Assembly (NCBI GenBank): GCA_965368175.1
Contig: CBDULX010000180.1
Coordinates: forward strand, 1 to 6,206
DNA from: CBDULX01 sp965368175
Lineage (GTDB): Bacteria > Pseudomonadota > Gammaproteobacteria > SZUA-229
DNA: 6,206 bases
Direction of reading: 5' to 3'
The position numbers and the translations under genes were made by a program. Under the pieces are notes generated by a model. It worked only from the letters and a program-made list of their open reading frames with translations, did not search any database and was not told the origin of the DNA. This document shows positions 1 to 5,918 of the stretch, piece by piece (positions within the stretch are counted from its first letter, which is position 1; the number at the start of each line of letters is the position of its first letter).

Positions 1-28
1 CCTGACTCAGTACGTCTTGAACAGCCAT
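1..28 (-). CDS. fliM: FliM flagellar motor switch protein, N-terminal fragment
   Basis: Only the first nine codons are in the window; the gene continues past the left edge. They read M-A-V-Q-D-V-L-S-Q, which matches the conserved FliM N-terminus (usually M-x-V-Q-D-[LV]-L-S-Q followed by DEIDALL). In the family, this N-terminal segment binds phospho-CheY, and FliM forms part of the cytoplasmic C-ring with FliG and FliN. The ATG lies 2 nt after the fliL stop codon and has no clear Shine-Dalgarno sequence. Translation is therefore probably coupled to fliL in one transcript. The position directly after fliL is the normal fliL-fliM order, which supports a call made from very few residues. Confidence 0.78.
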
Positions 29-30
29 GG

Positions 31-570
31 TTATTGCATAACAAAACTGGTGAAGTACAGGGCTTCAATACCGGAAGGTGCACCTGCTTCCTCCAGCACT
101 CTCCGAATTTCCCTGATCGCCTCCTGACTCAGTTTGCGTTTGCCCTCTCTAGTATTGATTTCGTGATACTGTTTGCCCCCCAACAGCAGCAACAGCTCAT
201 TTCGTACCACTGGCATATGAACCTTCAAAGCCTGTTCAACTGCTGGATCATAGGTCATTATCTGTATATCCACCTGCAGGAAACTGACCAGGTCCTGGTT
301 CTCAAAATTCACCACAAATGCTGGATTCAAAGGCACATAAATGGGTGCACCTCCAGGCCGCGGTATTTCGACTTCGTCGCTACCGGCCTCCTCAAGGACT
401 TCAGTATCTACTTGTGAAACTTTCTCTTCATCATCGCCCGACATCATGAAAATGGTAACACCCACGCTAATAGCTATCAGGATCAGTACGATATTCACCA
501 GCAGTATGATTTTCATCATGCTGCCACTATCCTTAGTTTCGTTTGTAGTAGTTTCTTCTTCGTCGTCCAT
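31..570 (-). CDS. fliL: FliL flagellar basal body-associated protein
   Basis: FliL is a single-pass inner-membrane protein that surrounds the stator units of the flagellar motor and supports torque and stator stability. The 179-residue product has an acidic and Thr-rich cytoplasmic tail (1-18), one membrane helix (about 20-43), an acidic linker (45-70), and the periplasmic FliL domain (about 77-179). The domain opens with I-Y-V-P-L-N-P-A-F-V-V-N-F and ends in the typical F-T-S-F-V-M-Q. The length is normal for the family. The start at 570 is supported by a GAGGGG Shine-Dalgarno on the minus strand (579-584), 8 nt upstream. fliM follows after 2 nt. A sigma-54-type promoter lies just upstream (598-616), so RpoN-dependent expression with other flagellar genes is likely. 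Confidence 0.95.
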   Translation of the reverse strand: MDDEEETTTNETKDSGSMMKIILLVNIVLILIAISVGVTIFMMSGDDEEKVSQVDTEVLEEAGSDEVEIPRPGGAPIYVPLNPAFVVNFENQDLVSFLQVDIQIMTYDPAVEQALKVHMPVVRNELLLLLGGKQYHEINTREGKRKLSQEAIREIRRVLEEAGAPSGIEALYFTSFVMQ

Positions 571-597
571 TCAGACCACCCCTCGGTTATTTAGACT

Positions 598-616
598 AAA
601 GCAAAGACTGTGCCTA
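598..616 (-). promoter_or_regulatory. sigma-54 (RpoN) promoter for fliL
   Basis: Read on the minus strand the sequence is TAGGCACAGTCTTTGCTTT. It has the -24 element GGCAC (GG at 614-613), the -12 element TTGCTTT (GC at 602-601), and exactly 10 nt between GG and GC, as sigma-54 promoters require. The only departure in the core is A for T before GGCAC. Transcription would start near 589, leaving a short leader of about 20 nt before the fliL ATG. In polar flagellates such as Pseudomonas and Vibrio, this class of flagellar operon is driven by RpoN with FleQ/FlrA- or FlrC-type activators. The activator site was not identified here. Confidence 0.72.
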
Positions 617-889
617 CAGAGCACAATCATAAAATTTCAACGAATAAACCAATGTAATAACTGCATGGTAAATTAGAGAATATCCATACGCTCGGACTAA
701 TTGTGTTTTAATTTTCAATCATTTACACCCTAATCAGATTCAAATATATTAACCAGAGGCTAAACATCAAGGTAATTATAGTTAATATGGATTCTAGCCT
801 ATCTGACAAAAGCAGCCAGTTTGTTCAGTAAAGGTAAAATGACAATGAATTGGCTTATTCGGATAGATTCGCCAATTTCCCGACAGAAA

Positions 890-907
890 ACGGCTGATCA
901 GCCGCTA
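890..907 (+). promoter_or_regulatory. 14-bp palindrome and possible weak sigma-54 promoter upstream of fliK
   Basis: CGGCTGATCAGCCG (891-904) is a perfect 14-bp palindrome lying 47 bp before the fliK ATG. It could be an operator for a dimeric regulator. It also contains GG (892-893) and GC (904-905) with exactly 10 nt between them, so the same stretch could act as a sigma-54 promoter. Both half-elements are poor matches, however: GGCTG instead of GGCAC, and CCGCT instead of TTGCT. A start near 917 would suit fliK. No T-run follows, so it is not an intrinsic terminator. The palindrome is seen directly; its role is inferred. Confidence 0.33.
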
Positions 908-951
908 TATAAAGACATGACAATCGTTTTTTCGACATAAACAGGAAGAAT

Positions 952-2271
952 ATGGTCAATATTCCACCGATCAAACCGGGAACGGAAATAAAAAGCCCGC
1001 GATTGCCTGATGTGACTAAAACCTGGCAAGTGGGTCAATTACTCAACGCCACCGCCGAAACCGGAGGCGATGCACTGAGCCGAATCGTACTCCGTATTGG
1101 TCAACAGCTATTCGAAGCTCGTACCCCCATTGCCTTGAAAACCGGTGAGCAAGTACAGTTAGTAATCAAGTCACTGGGTGAACAACCGGTATTTAAAATA
1201 CAGGGCCAACAGGAGATAAGACCACTGGCCGCAGAAAAACTGAAAAGTTTCATTGGCAAACAGGGTGATATGAAAGTACTGATGGAACAGCTACCCAAAT
1301 TCGATTCCAGTAAAATGCTGTCTGTAACGAGTAAAAATCTGCTTAGAACACTGGCTCAGTTACAGGCAACACCGCCACAACTCAGTCAGGTTTCTCAGCT
1401 CAAACAATATATCCAGCGAAGCGGTTATTTTCATGAATCTGCCATCCAGAAGACACCGACAAACAGCCAGCAGGATATAAAAGCACAACTACTAAAACTA
1501 TCCACGCATATTGCAACCGAATTACCCAAATTGCCCGTAGATCTCAAACCATCAGACCCACAGTTACTCACACGTACCATACAACAATTCATCCAGGCAC
1601 AGATTAGTCCACAACAACTGGCACTTGTACTCAGCAATAAACTACCATCGACGCAGCTGCAAACATTGATTGATGTATTGAGCCAGGATCAAAAACTGGC
1701 ACCCCTGAGCAAGCTAGGCAACGACCTGCAGTTACTGGTAACGCATATACAACAGTCCAGAGGGGGGACTCAGTTCAAGGAGAGTCTGTTCACATTATTG
1801 CGCAGCCTGCCTTTATTACTTGAGTTACGCTCTGCAGTTGAATCTACACTGGCCCGCATAACGAGCCAGCAGCTCATACCCATTGCCCGGGAAGCCGACA
1901 GCCCCTTACTCTGGTTACTGGAAATTCCAGTTAAAGATAAAAATGAAAACCAGTTACTGCGATTTCGCATTGAACAGGAGCATACCGCTGCAGCTGATGC
2001 ACATGACAAATGGTCTGTTACCATTCATTTTGAATTTGCCAGCCTGGGATTAATACAGGCCAGAATTCACCTGGTGGCCGACACCCTGGCAACCGTATTC
2101 CATGCCGACAATAAACAAACTCAGTTACTGATCCATCAAAACCTGCCATTGCTGGAATCAGCATTGATAAAACTGGGTTTTAGCAATGTACGACTGGATA
2201 TTTCCACTGAAAAACTCAGCGAAACCAAACCACTACCGGAAAGTATACACATGCTGGACGAGGAGGCCTGA
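952..2271 (+). CDS. fliK: FliK flagellar hook-length control protein
   Basis: FliK measures hook length and, by contacting the FlhB C-terminal domain, switches the flagellar export apparatus from rod/hook to filament substrates. The 439-residue product has three parts. The N-terminal part (about 20-90) carries V-G-Q-L-L-N-A-T and G-E-Q-V-Q-L-V-I stretches typical of the Pseudomonas-type FliK family. A long Gln-rich middle part follows (about 120-310), including the L-K-Q-Y-I-Q-R-S-G-Y-F motif (150-160). The C-terminal hook-length domain lies at about 335-420, with W-S-V-T-I-H-F-E-F-A-S-L-G, then the L-G-F-S-N-V-R-L strand. The length is close to that of Pseudomonas FliK. The ATG is preceded by AGGAAG (943-948) at a suitable distance. 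The gene overlaps the next by one base, so the two are translationally coupled. Confidence 0.9.
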   Translation: MVNIPPIKPGTEIKSPRLPDVTKTWQVGQLLNATAETGGDALSRIVLRIGQQLFEARTPIALKTGEQVQLVIKSLGEQPVFKIQGQQEIRPLAAEKLKSFIGKQGDMKVLMEQLPKFDSSKMLSVTSKNLLRTLAQLQATPPQLSQVSQLKQYIQRSGYFHESAIQKTPTNSQQDIKAQLLKLSTHIATELPKLPVDLKPSDPQLLTRTIQQFIQAQISPQQLALVLSNKLPSTQLQTLIDVLSQDQKLAPLSKLGNDLQLLVTHIQQSRGGTQFKESLFTLLRSLPLLLELRSAVESTLARITSQQLIPIAREADSPLLWLLEIPVKDKNENQLLRFRIEQEHTAAADAHDKWSVTIHFEFASLGLIQARIHLVADTLATVFHADNKQTQLLIHQNLPLLESALIKLGFSNVRLDISTEKLSETKPLPESIHMLDEEA

Positions 2272-2561
2272 TGCAAACAGAACAAAAAATAGCCGTCGCC
2301 CTGGAATACGATGGCAGTAATGCACCAAAAGTCTCCGCCAAAGGGATAGGAGATCTGGCCGAAAAGATACTCGAGCTGGCCAGACAACACGATATCCCAT
2401 TACAGGCCGACAAAGAACTGGTTGCAGTACTGGCACAGATAAAACTGGGTGATGACATACCCGAACAGCTCTACTATGCAGTAGCAGAAGTAATTGCCTT
2501 CGCCTATATGTTAAAAGGAAAATTTCCCGAAGGATTTGAACGCACTGAAAAAACAGTTTAG
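2271..2561 (+). CDS. Stand-alone FlhB C-terminal-domain (FlhB-like) protein
   Basis: This 96-residue protein matches only the cytoplasmic C-terminal domain of FlhB/YscU, the export-gate switch of type III secretion. Residues 7-12 (A-V-A-L-E-Y) match the strand that follows the NPTH autocleavage site in FlhB. The conserved A-P-K-V-S-A-K-G (19-26), the DIP-type segment, and D-I-P-E-Q-L-Y-Y-A-V-A-E-V (62-74) are all present. The NPTH motif and the four FlhB membrane helices are absent, so the protein resembles the released fragment of cleaved FlhB. The ATG overlaps the fliK stop (TGATG), with AGGAGG at 2261-2266. Small FlhB-like proteins next to fliK are known in several bacteria. A modulating role in substrate switching is likely but not shown. 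It is not a full flhB. Confidence 0.87.
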   Translation: MQTEQKIAVALEYDGSNAPKVSAKGIGDLAEKILELARQHDIPLQADKELVAVLAQIKLGDDIPEQLYYAVAEVIAFAYMLKGKFPEGFERTEKTV

Positions 2562-2604
2562 TAAAAAGGAATTAAAGACTGCCACAGAGGTTTATGTGCT
2601 TTGG

Positions 2605-2744
2605 GTGCACTGAGGGCACAGAAGGATATTATGATAGCAATGTCTCATATTATCGGACATTGGTGGAATAGCCATCGACTGGTCGCTTGCACCGCAAATC
2701 AGACCTACACTGGTTCCTAAGGAATCATCTCTGAAAGCAGACAT
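2605..2744 (+). repeat. Dispersed intergenic repeat, copy A
   Basis: This copy aligns with 5776-5918 in the same orientation. The strongest part is a 27-nt identical run (2654-2680 against 5828-5854), flanked by TGTCTCATATTA in both copies. From CACCGCA to the end, both copies are 55 nt long but more diverged, still sharing AATCA and AAAGCAG. A conserved inverted repeat, AATGTC (2639-2644) and GACATT (2656-2661), encloses an 11-nt loop; the stem is intact in both copies. The left edge contains CACTGAGGGCACAGAAGG-type sequence, a phrase that recurs in intergenic repeats of many bacteria. I see no ORF. It begins 43 nt after the FlhB-like stop. Confidence 0.8.
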
Positions 2745-2797
2745 ACCCCCGCTGAAATCAGGTCTCCAAATTACCTATTTTGTCAGTGTCATTAATA

Positions 2798-2922
2798 TTC
2801 TGAAAAGTATAACGAGACAAAAATAATCTAAATTATTGATAATTACGCAAAACAAAGATATAACGAGGTCTTTATATAAAGTTATAGAGAGACACAGGGT
2901 CTCGTTAATTCAACGGTTAGAC
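2798..2922 (+). other. Candidate attC-like recombination site 1
   Basis: The right end is GTTAGAC (2916-2922), a perfect match to the GTTRRRY core of integron cassette sites. It is preceded by GTCTCGTTA (2899-2907), which pairs perfectly over 9 bp with TAACGAGAC (2810-2818). A partner for the core is less clear: TTCTGAA (2798-2804) pairs at five positions, or ATCTAAA (2826-2832) fits RYYYAAC at six of seven. With the second choice, TAACGAG (2861-2867) can serve as the inner arm. The span (97-125 bp) is within the usual attC range. The next ORF starts 22 bp after the core, as in gene cassettes. The inverted repeats are seen directly; the attC identity is inferred. Confidence 0.42.
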
Positions 2923-2944
2923 CACACAGAATAAGTTGGACGCC

Positions 2945-3577
2945 ATGATCATAAAAATCACCAAAGTAGGGTACTGGTCAGGCATAACTGCATTTGCTGC
3001 GGTCGTGGCATATGATGTTGTGCAGATATTACAAGTTATGGGCGTATTCCAATTCCCAATTGATGAGATTCTTATCTACGGGACATCACTCTGCATAGTC
3101 ATACCATTCATGCTAGAGATGCTCGCATTACATCACCTAACAGCAAAAGACAAACAATTCTGGACCCATGCATCACTTATATTTACGATAATCTATGCAG
3201 TATTTGTTATTGCGAATTATGTCGTACAACTTGCAACGGTGATCCCCTCGAAGTTAAATAATGTATCTGAGGCTATCCTTGTTCTAGAACAAACACCTCA
3301 CTCAATGTTCTGGAACTACGACGCGATTGGTTATATTTCTATGGGCTTGGCAACCTTATTTGCAATTCCTGCGCTAAATAAGATTGGTTTTGAAAGGTGG
3401 GTCAGGTTATCTTTTATTGCCCATGTTCTTGTAACTCCACTAATCACTATCGTTTATTTTTATCCAACTTACTCCCATAACTTGCTTTTTCTTGGTTTTC
3501 CGTGGGCAATTACGGCACCAGTATTCATGCTGATGCTCGCGATAATGTTAAATAGAAGGCAGTTTGAGCGTATTTAA
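2945..3577 (+). CDS. Six-helix integral membrane protein of unknown function
   Basis: I do not recognise a named family. The product (210 residues from this ATG) has six hydrophobic segments, at about residues 10-32, 41-61, 77-99, 126-144, 154-175 and 180-202. Loops are short, apart from a 26-residue one between helices 3 and 4. Notable features are N-Y-V-V-Q-L at the end of helix 3, and W-N-Y-D-A-I-G-Y-I-S-M-G-L-A-T-L-F at helix 4. The C-terminus is basic (N-R-R-Q-F-E-R-I) and probably cytoplasmic. No catalytic motif, signal peptide or transporter signature is evident. The ATG at 2945 is preferred to an in-frame TTG at 2936; only a weak GGA precedes it. A candidate attC site lies on each side, so the gene may be the cargo of a mobile cassette of about 720 bp. 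Confidence 0.8.
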   Translation: MIIKITKVGYWSGITAFAAVVAYDVVQILQVMGVFQFPIDEILIYGTSLCIVIPFMLEMLALHHLTAKDKQFWTHASLIFTIIYAVFVIANYVVQLATVIPSKLNNVSEAILVLEQTPHSMFWNYDAIGYISMGLATLFAIPALNKIGFERWVRLSFIAHVLVTPLITIVYFYPTYSHNLLFLGFPWAITAPVFMLMLAIMLNRRQFERI

Positions 3578-3584
3578 ATCATGT

Positions 3585-3643
3585 CCATACTAGGCGTCCC
3601 TGCCGACGCCAAAAAGCAGCGCGGCTGAACTTTAACATTATGT
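3585..3643 (+). other. Candidate attC-like recombination site 2
   Basis: Eight bases after the membrane-protein stop is a 59-bp imperfect inverted repeat. The central arms GCCGACGC (3602-3609) and GCGCGGC (3619-3625) pair over 7 bp with one unpaired A (3606), the extrahelical-base arrangement typical of attC. As I recall the aadA-cassette attC, GCCGACGCC and GCGCGGCT are identical to its two central arms. The outer boxes are CCATACT (3585-3591) and ATTATGT (3637-3643), pairing at 5 of 7 positions. The right box is degenerate against GTTRRRY (A for the first G). The length equals that of short attC sites. A competing hairpin, GGCGTC (3593-3598) with GACGCC (3605-3610), is also possible. No T-run follows, so a terminator is unlikely. 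Confidence 0.52.
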
Positions 3644-3717
3644 GTAAGCATAGAGGTCTTAATGTGGTGCCAGTCTCAGTCTAACTTACAAATATAGAGA
3701 TAACGAGCAGGATCAAA

Positions 3718-4764
3718 GTGAAATACAGGCTTAACAAATATATTCTTAATTCAATAGTAAATGATGTTATTACAAAAAAGCATATTTACGGCGCTGTCTT
3801 TTATGTCTCATCAATTGATAACAGCATGGATTTAGTCAGTGCAGCTGGAAATATGAAAGAGGACAGTCAATACTATATTGCCAGCATTAACAAATTATTC
3901 ATTTCTTCGATTATATTGAAGCTGTACTCAGAAAATAAACTAGATCTTCAAGATAAAATATCTACCTACCTTCCAGCGGGAATGGTTCGAGGATTACTCA
4001 TATACAAAGGGACTGATTATTCCAATAATCTTTCCATTAATCACTTAATGTCGCATACCTCCGGGTTGCCTTGTTACCTTATTGACAAGCAAGCCAACGG
4101 AAAAAAGGTTATGAACGAGCTTGAGCAAGGAATAGACCAGCCCTGGCCAGTTGACAAAGTCATTAAAGAAATAAAAAAGATGAAACCACATTTCCCACCT
4201 GGAGAAGGTAATAAGGTAAAATATATAGATACAAACCACCAAATTTTAAGTTTAATCGTAGAAGCTATTACAGGAGAATCCATAAAAGAAGTTCTCAAAG
4301 GGCTTTTTCAAAAATTAAATCTAACTAGTACATATGTATATGAAAACACTGGTAACGAAAAATTCACACCTATATATTACAAATCGAGAGCGCTTAATAT
4401 CCCGCTTTTCCTCAGTTCCACTCAAAACGATATTATTTCTTCTGCAAAAGATCAGATGATATTTATAAAAGCATTTTTTAACGGTTATATTTTTCCAAAA
4501 GAAAATCTGAAAGAACTTACGAAATGGAATAAGATTTTTTTCCCATTTCGCTATGGTACAGGCATACAACTATTTCGTCTCCCACGCATGCTTTCGCCGT
4601 TCAATGCCGTACCAGAGATGATTGGCCATTGCGGTTCAACTGGCTCAGTGGCCTTTCATGTGCCAGACAAAGATGTTTATATAACAGGCACTATAAACCA
4701 GCAAGCCAGGCCTAATATCGCTTTTCAGACCATGATAAAAATCATTAGTGAATTGAAGTACTAA
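3718..4764 (+). CDS. Serine hydrolase of the beta-lactamase / class C-PBP family
   Basis: The 348-residue product has the three active-site elements of the PF00144 serine hydrolase fold. S56-I-N-K59 is the nucleophile S-x-x-K motif. Y169-I-D-T-N173 corresponds to the Y-x-[ND] motif, often Y-S-D-T-N in this family. H304-C-G306 followed by S-T-G stands for the KTG/HxG motif. L-M-S-H-T-S-G-L-P (110-118) is another family hallmark. Relatives include class C beta-lactamases, D,D-peptidases and esterases; the substrate cannot be told from sequence. No signal peptide or membrane anchor is visible, so a cytoplasmic location is likely, unlike true beta-lactamases. The start is a GTG with AGGA (3709-3712) 5 nt upstream. 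The gene is clearly more AT-rich than the flagellar genes, which suggests a separate origin. Candidate attC-like sites lie upstream and directly downstream. Confidence 0.88.
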   Translation: MKYRLNKYILNSIVNDVITKKHIYGAVFYVSSIDNSMDLVSAAGNMKEDSQYYIASINKLFISSIILKLYSENKLDLQDKISTYLPAGMVRGLLIYKGTDYSNNLSINHLMSHTSGLPCYLIDKQANGKKVMNELEQGIDQPWPVDKVIKEIKKMKPHFPPGEGNKVKYIDTNHQILSLIVEAITGESIKEVLKGLFQKLNLTSTYVYENTGNEKFTPIYYKSRALNIPLFLSSTQNDIISSAKDQMIFIKAFFNGYIFPKENLKELTKWNKIFFPFRYGTGIQLFRLPRMLSPFNAVPEMIGHCGSTGSVAFHVPDKDVYITGTINQQARPNIAFQTMIKIISELKY

Positions 4765-4765
4765 A

Positions 4766-4865
4766 ATAGAACTCAGCCGTTATTGGAATTTGTATTTATA
4801 ATGTTTAGTTAGAAACATCGGCCACATATCAACCACTTTAACCAGGACGGCTTGCCTTGTTATGC
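4766..4865 (+). other. Candidate attC-like recombination site 3
   Basis: The site would begin one base after the hydrolase stop. Outer boxes are ATAGAAC (4766-4772) and GTTATGC (4859-4865); AAC pairs with GTT, and two further positions pair (one wobble). Inner arms AGCCGT (4775-4780) and ACGGCT (4847-4852) pair perfectly over 6 bp. The span of 100 bp and the location between a stop and the next start (58 bp further on) suit a cassette site. GTTATGC is the form of the right box I recall from Vibrio-type cassette repeats. The arm and box matches are short, so chance cannot be excluded. TATAAT at 4797-4802, inside the site, could be a -10 element for the next gene, but I see no matching -35. Confidence 0.38.
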
Positions 4866-4871
4866 CGTCAG

Positions 4872-4896
4872 TTAATTGAGCCGAAAGCCGAATTAA
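4872..4896 (+). other. Small inverted repeat upstream of the DUF6544-type gene
   Basis: TTAATT (4872-4877) and AATTAA (4891-4896) form a perfect 6-bp inverted repeat around GAGCCGAAAGCCG. It lies 28 bp before the ATG at 4924. The stem is AT-rich and weak, with no T-run, so it is not a terminator. It could be an operator or just part of the cassette junction. Confidence 0.3.
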
Positions 4897-4923
4897 AACT
4901 CACAACAAAGAGCATCTACACTC

Positions 4924-5763
4924 ATGAAGTTTGTTTATTCACTCTTGACATTATTGGGGCTTGTCATATTCGTTTTACTGGCACTTCGCTTATGGGACGA
5001 ACGCGCCGAACAAACAGAATGGGCGCTATTAAAAGCTTTGCAACCACCAAGCCCTGTAGTATACGACTCATCTATGGTCATCGATTTGCCCGAACCAGCA
5101 CGGAGATTCTTCAATTTTGTCATCCTTCCTGGCACACCTTTATTGACAGTGGCAGAGATCGACATGGGCGGCCAGTTTAGTCTGGGTTCTCGTGAGAATC
5201 CTAACTATCAACAGATGAATGCAAATCAAATTCTAGCAGCGCCATCGGGTTTTGTTTGGAAGCTTCGTTTGCCGGGAGTTGTGCCTGTATCGGGCTCTGA
5301 TTCTGGCCAGTGGACCCGATTCCGCATTCTCGGCCTAGTGCCCGTTGCTCGGATGGGGGGAGATTTGAACCACGCCCGAGCCGCATACGGTCGGTATGTT
5401 GCGGAAGCATTATTTTGGACCCCTGCCGCACTGCTGCCTGGTCCGGGAATTGTCTGGGAAAAGGTAAATGAAAACACCGCTCGTGTCACTGTAAGTCATA
5501 TTGGACTTTCACAGGCTGTAGAAATAACTGTCGATAGTGATGGTCAACCAATTGAAGTGTATTTCTTGCGGTGGAGCAACGCTAATCCCGAGAAAATATA
5601 TCGCCTCCAACCCTTTGGTGGAAAATTATCGGATTTTCGTGAAACACAAGGGTTTCGCCTTCCGTTCTATGTGGAGGCGGGCAATATGTACGGCACAGAC
5701 GATTATTTTGTCTTTTTCAAAGCCCAGGTCACTTCTATCCGCTTTCCGTTGTCTGGATCATAA
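4924..5763 (+). CDS. DUF6544-type membrane-anchored protein
   Basis: The 279-residue product has one N-terminal hydrophobic helix (about 4-22) followed by basic and acidic residues, consistent with a membrane anchor or uncleaved signal. Most of the protein would then be outside the cytoplasm. The rest resembles DUF6544-type proteins. It has L-P-E-P-A-R-R-F-F (55-63), the G-R-Y-V-A-E-A-L-F-W-T-P-A-A-L-L-P stretch (156-172) where the family has a conserved W-x-P-x-A-L-L-P, and a C-terminal beta-rich part with G-F-R-L-P-F-Y-V-E-A-G (243-253). The function of this family is unknown; I assign it from memory of the pattern. The ATG has only a weak AAAGAG (4907-4912) upstream. The nearest upstream core-like box (4859-4865) and repeat copy B just after the stop suggest it is mobile or recently inserted. 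Confidence 0.82.
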   Translation: MKFVYSLLTLLGLVIFVLLALRLWDERAEQTEWALLKALQPPSPVVYDSSMVIDLPEPARRFFNFVILPGTPLLTVAEIDMGGQFSLGSRENPNYQQMNANQILAAPSGFVWKLRLPGVVPVSGSDSGQWTRFRILGLVPVARMGGDLNHARAAYGRYVAEALFWTPAALLPGPGIVWEKVNENTARVTVSHIGLSQAVEITVDSDGQPIEVYFLRWSNANPEKIYRLQPFGGKLSDFRETQGFRLPFYVEAGNMYGTDDYFVFFKAQVTSIRFPLSGS

Positions 5764-5775
5764 TTAAAGGGATCG

Positions 5776-5918
5776 GTGACTACTGAGAACACAGAGGGAT
5801 ATTCTGGTAGCAAATGTCTCATATTAGCGGACATTGGTGGAATAGCCATCGACTAGCTGCTTACACCGCATAGCAGTCATTCATCATATCTGATGGTAAA
5901 TCACATAAAAGCAGCCAT
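5776..5918 (+). repeat. Dispersed intergenic repeat, copy B
   Basis: This is the second copy of the repeat at 2605-2744, in the same orientation, starting 12 nt after the DUF6544-type stop. The AATGTC (5813-5818) and GACATT (5830-5835) stem with an 11-nt loop is intact. The identical 27-nt core is at 5828-5854. AATTAAAG also precedes both copies (2570-2577 and 5762-5769), but copy A has about 22 extra bases between that word and the repeat. The homology may therefore extend further left with an indel. Confidence 0.8.

Larger units (their letters stand above)
571..951. other. Divergent intergenic region between fliL and fliK
   Basis: This 381-bp region separates the minus-strand fliL-fliM operon from the plus-strand fliK pair. 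It holds the fliL ribosome-binding site and sigma-54 promoter at its left end, and the fliK ribosome-binding site and a 14-bp palindrome at its right end. The middle (about 620-840) is AT-rich, and I see no gene, hairpin terminator or clear promoter in it. The open frame on the plus strand through 341-676 is mainly antisense to fliL and is not credible as a gene. Confidence 0.7.
2562..2944. other. Gene-free junction between the flagellar genes and the accessory genes
   Basis: These 383 bp hold repeat copy A (2605-2744), then an AT-rich stretch with inverted repeats that ends in a GTTAGAC core at 2916-2922, 22 bp before the next start codon. No ORF, tRNA or integrase is visible. I see no convincing rho-independent terminator behind the FlhB-like gene. 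TATAACGAG occurs twice here (2808-2816 and 2859-2867), and ATAACGAG occurs again at 3700-3707. Confidence 0.6.

Noticed and set aside
34..676. Plus-strand open frames at 34-417 and 341-676
   Set aside because: They are antisense to fliL, which has clear family motifs and a ribosome-binding site. Their products have no recognisable features.
829..940. Sigma-28 (FliA) promoter for fliK
   Set aside because: TAAA occurs at 829, 835 and 910, but no GCCGATAA-like -10 element lies at the required spacing.
2936..2944. TTG start that would add three residues to the membrane protein
   Set aside because: The ATG at 2945 is the stronger codon and has the only, if weak, purine-rich sequence at a usable distance.
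3593..3610. GGCGTC/GACGCC hairpin as a terminator of the membrane-protein gene
   Set aside because: The stem is followed by AAAAAG rather than a T-run on the coding strand. The overlapping attC-like pairing explains the sequence better.
4857..5180. Plus-strand 107-codon ORF overlapping the start of the DUF6544-type gene
   Set aside because: It is out of frame with a recognised protein whose N-terminal helix and motifs lie in the other frame, and it has no ribosome-binding site.
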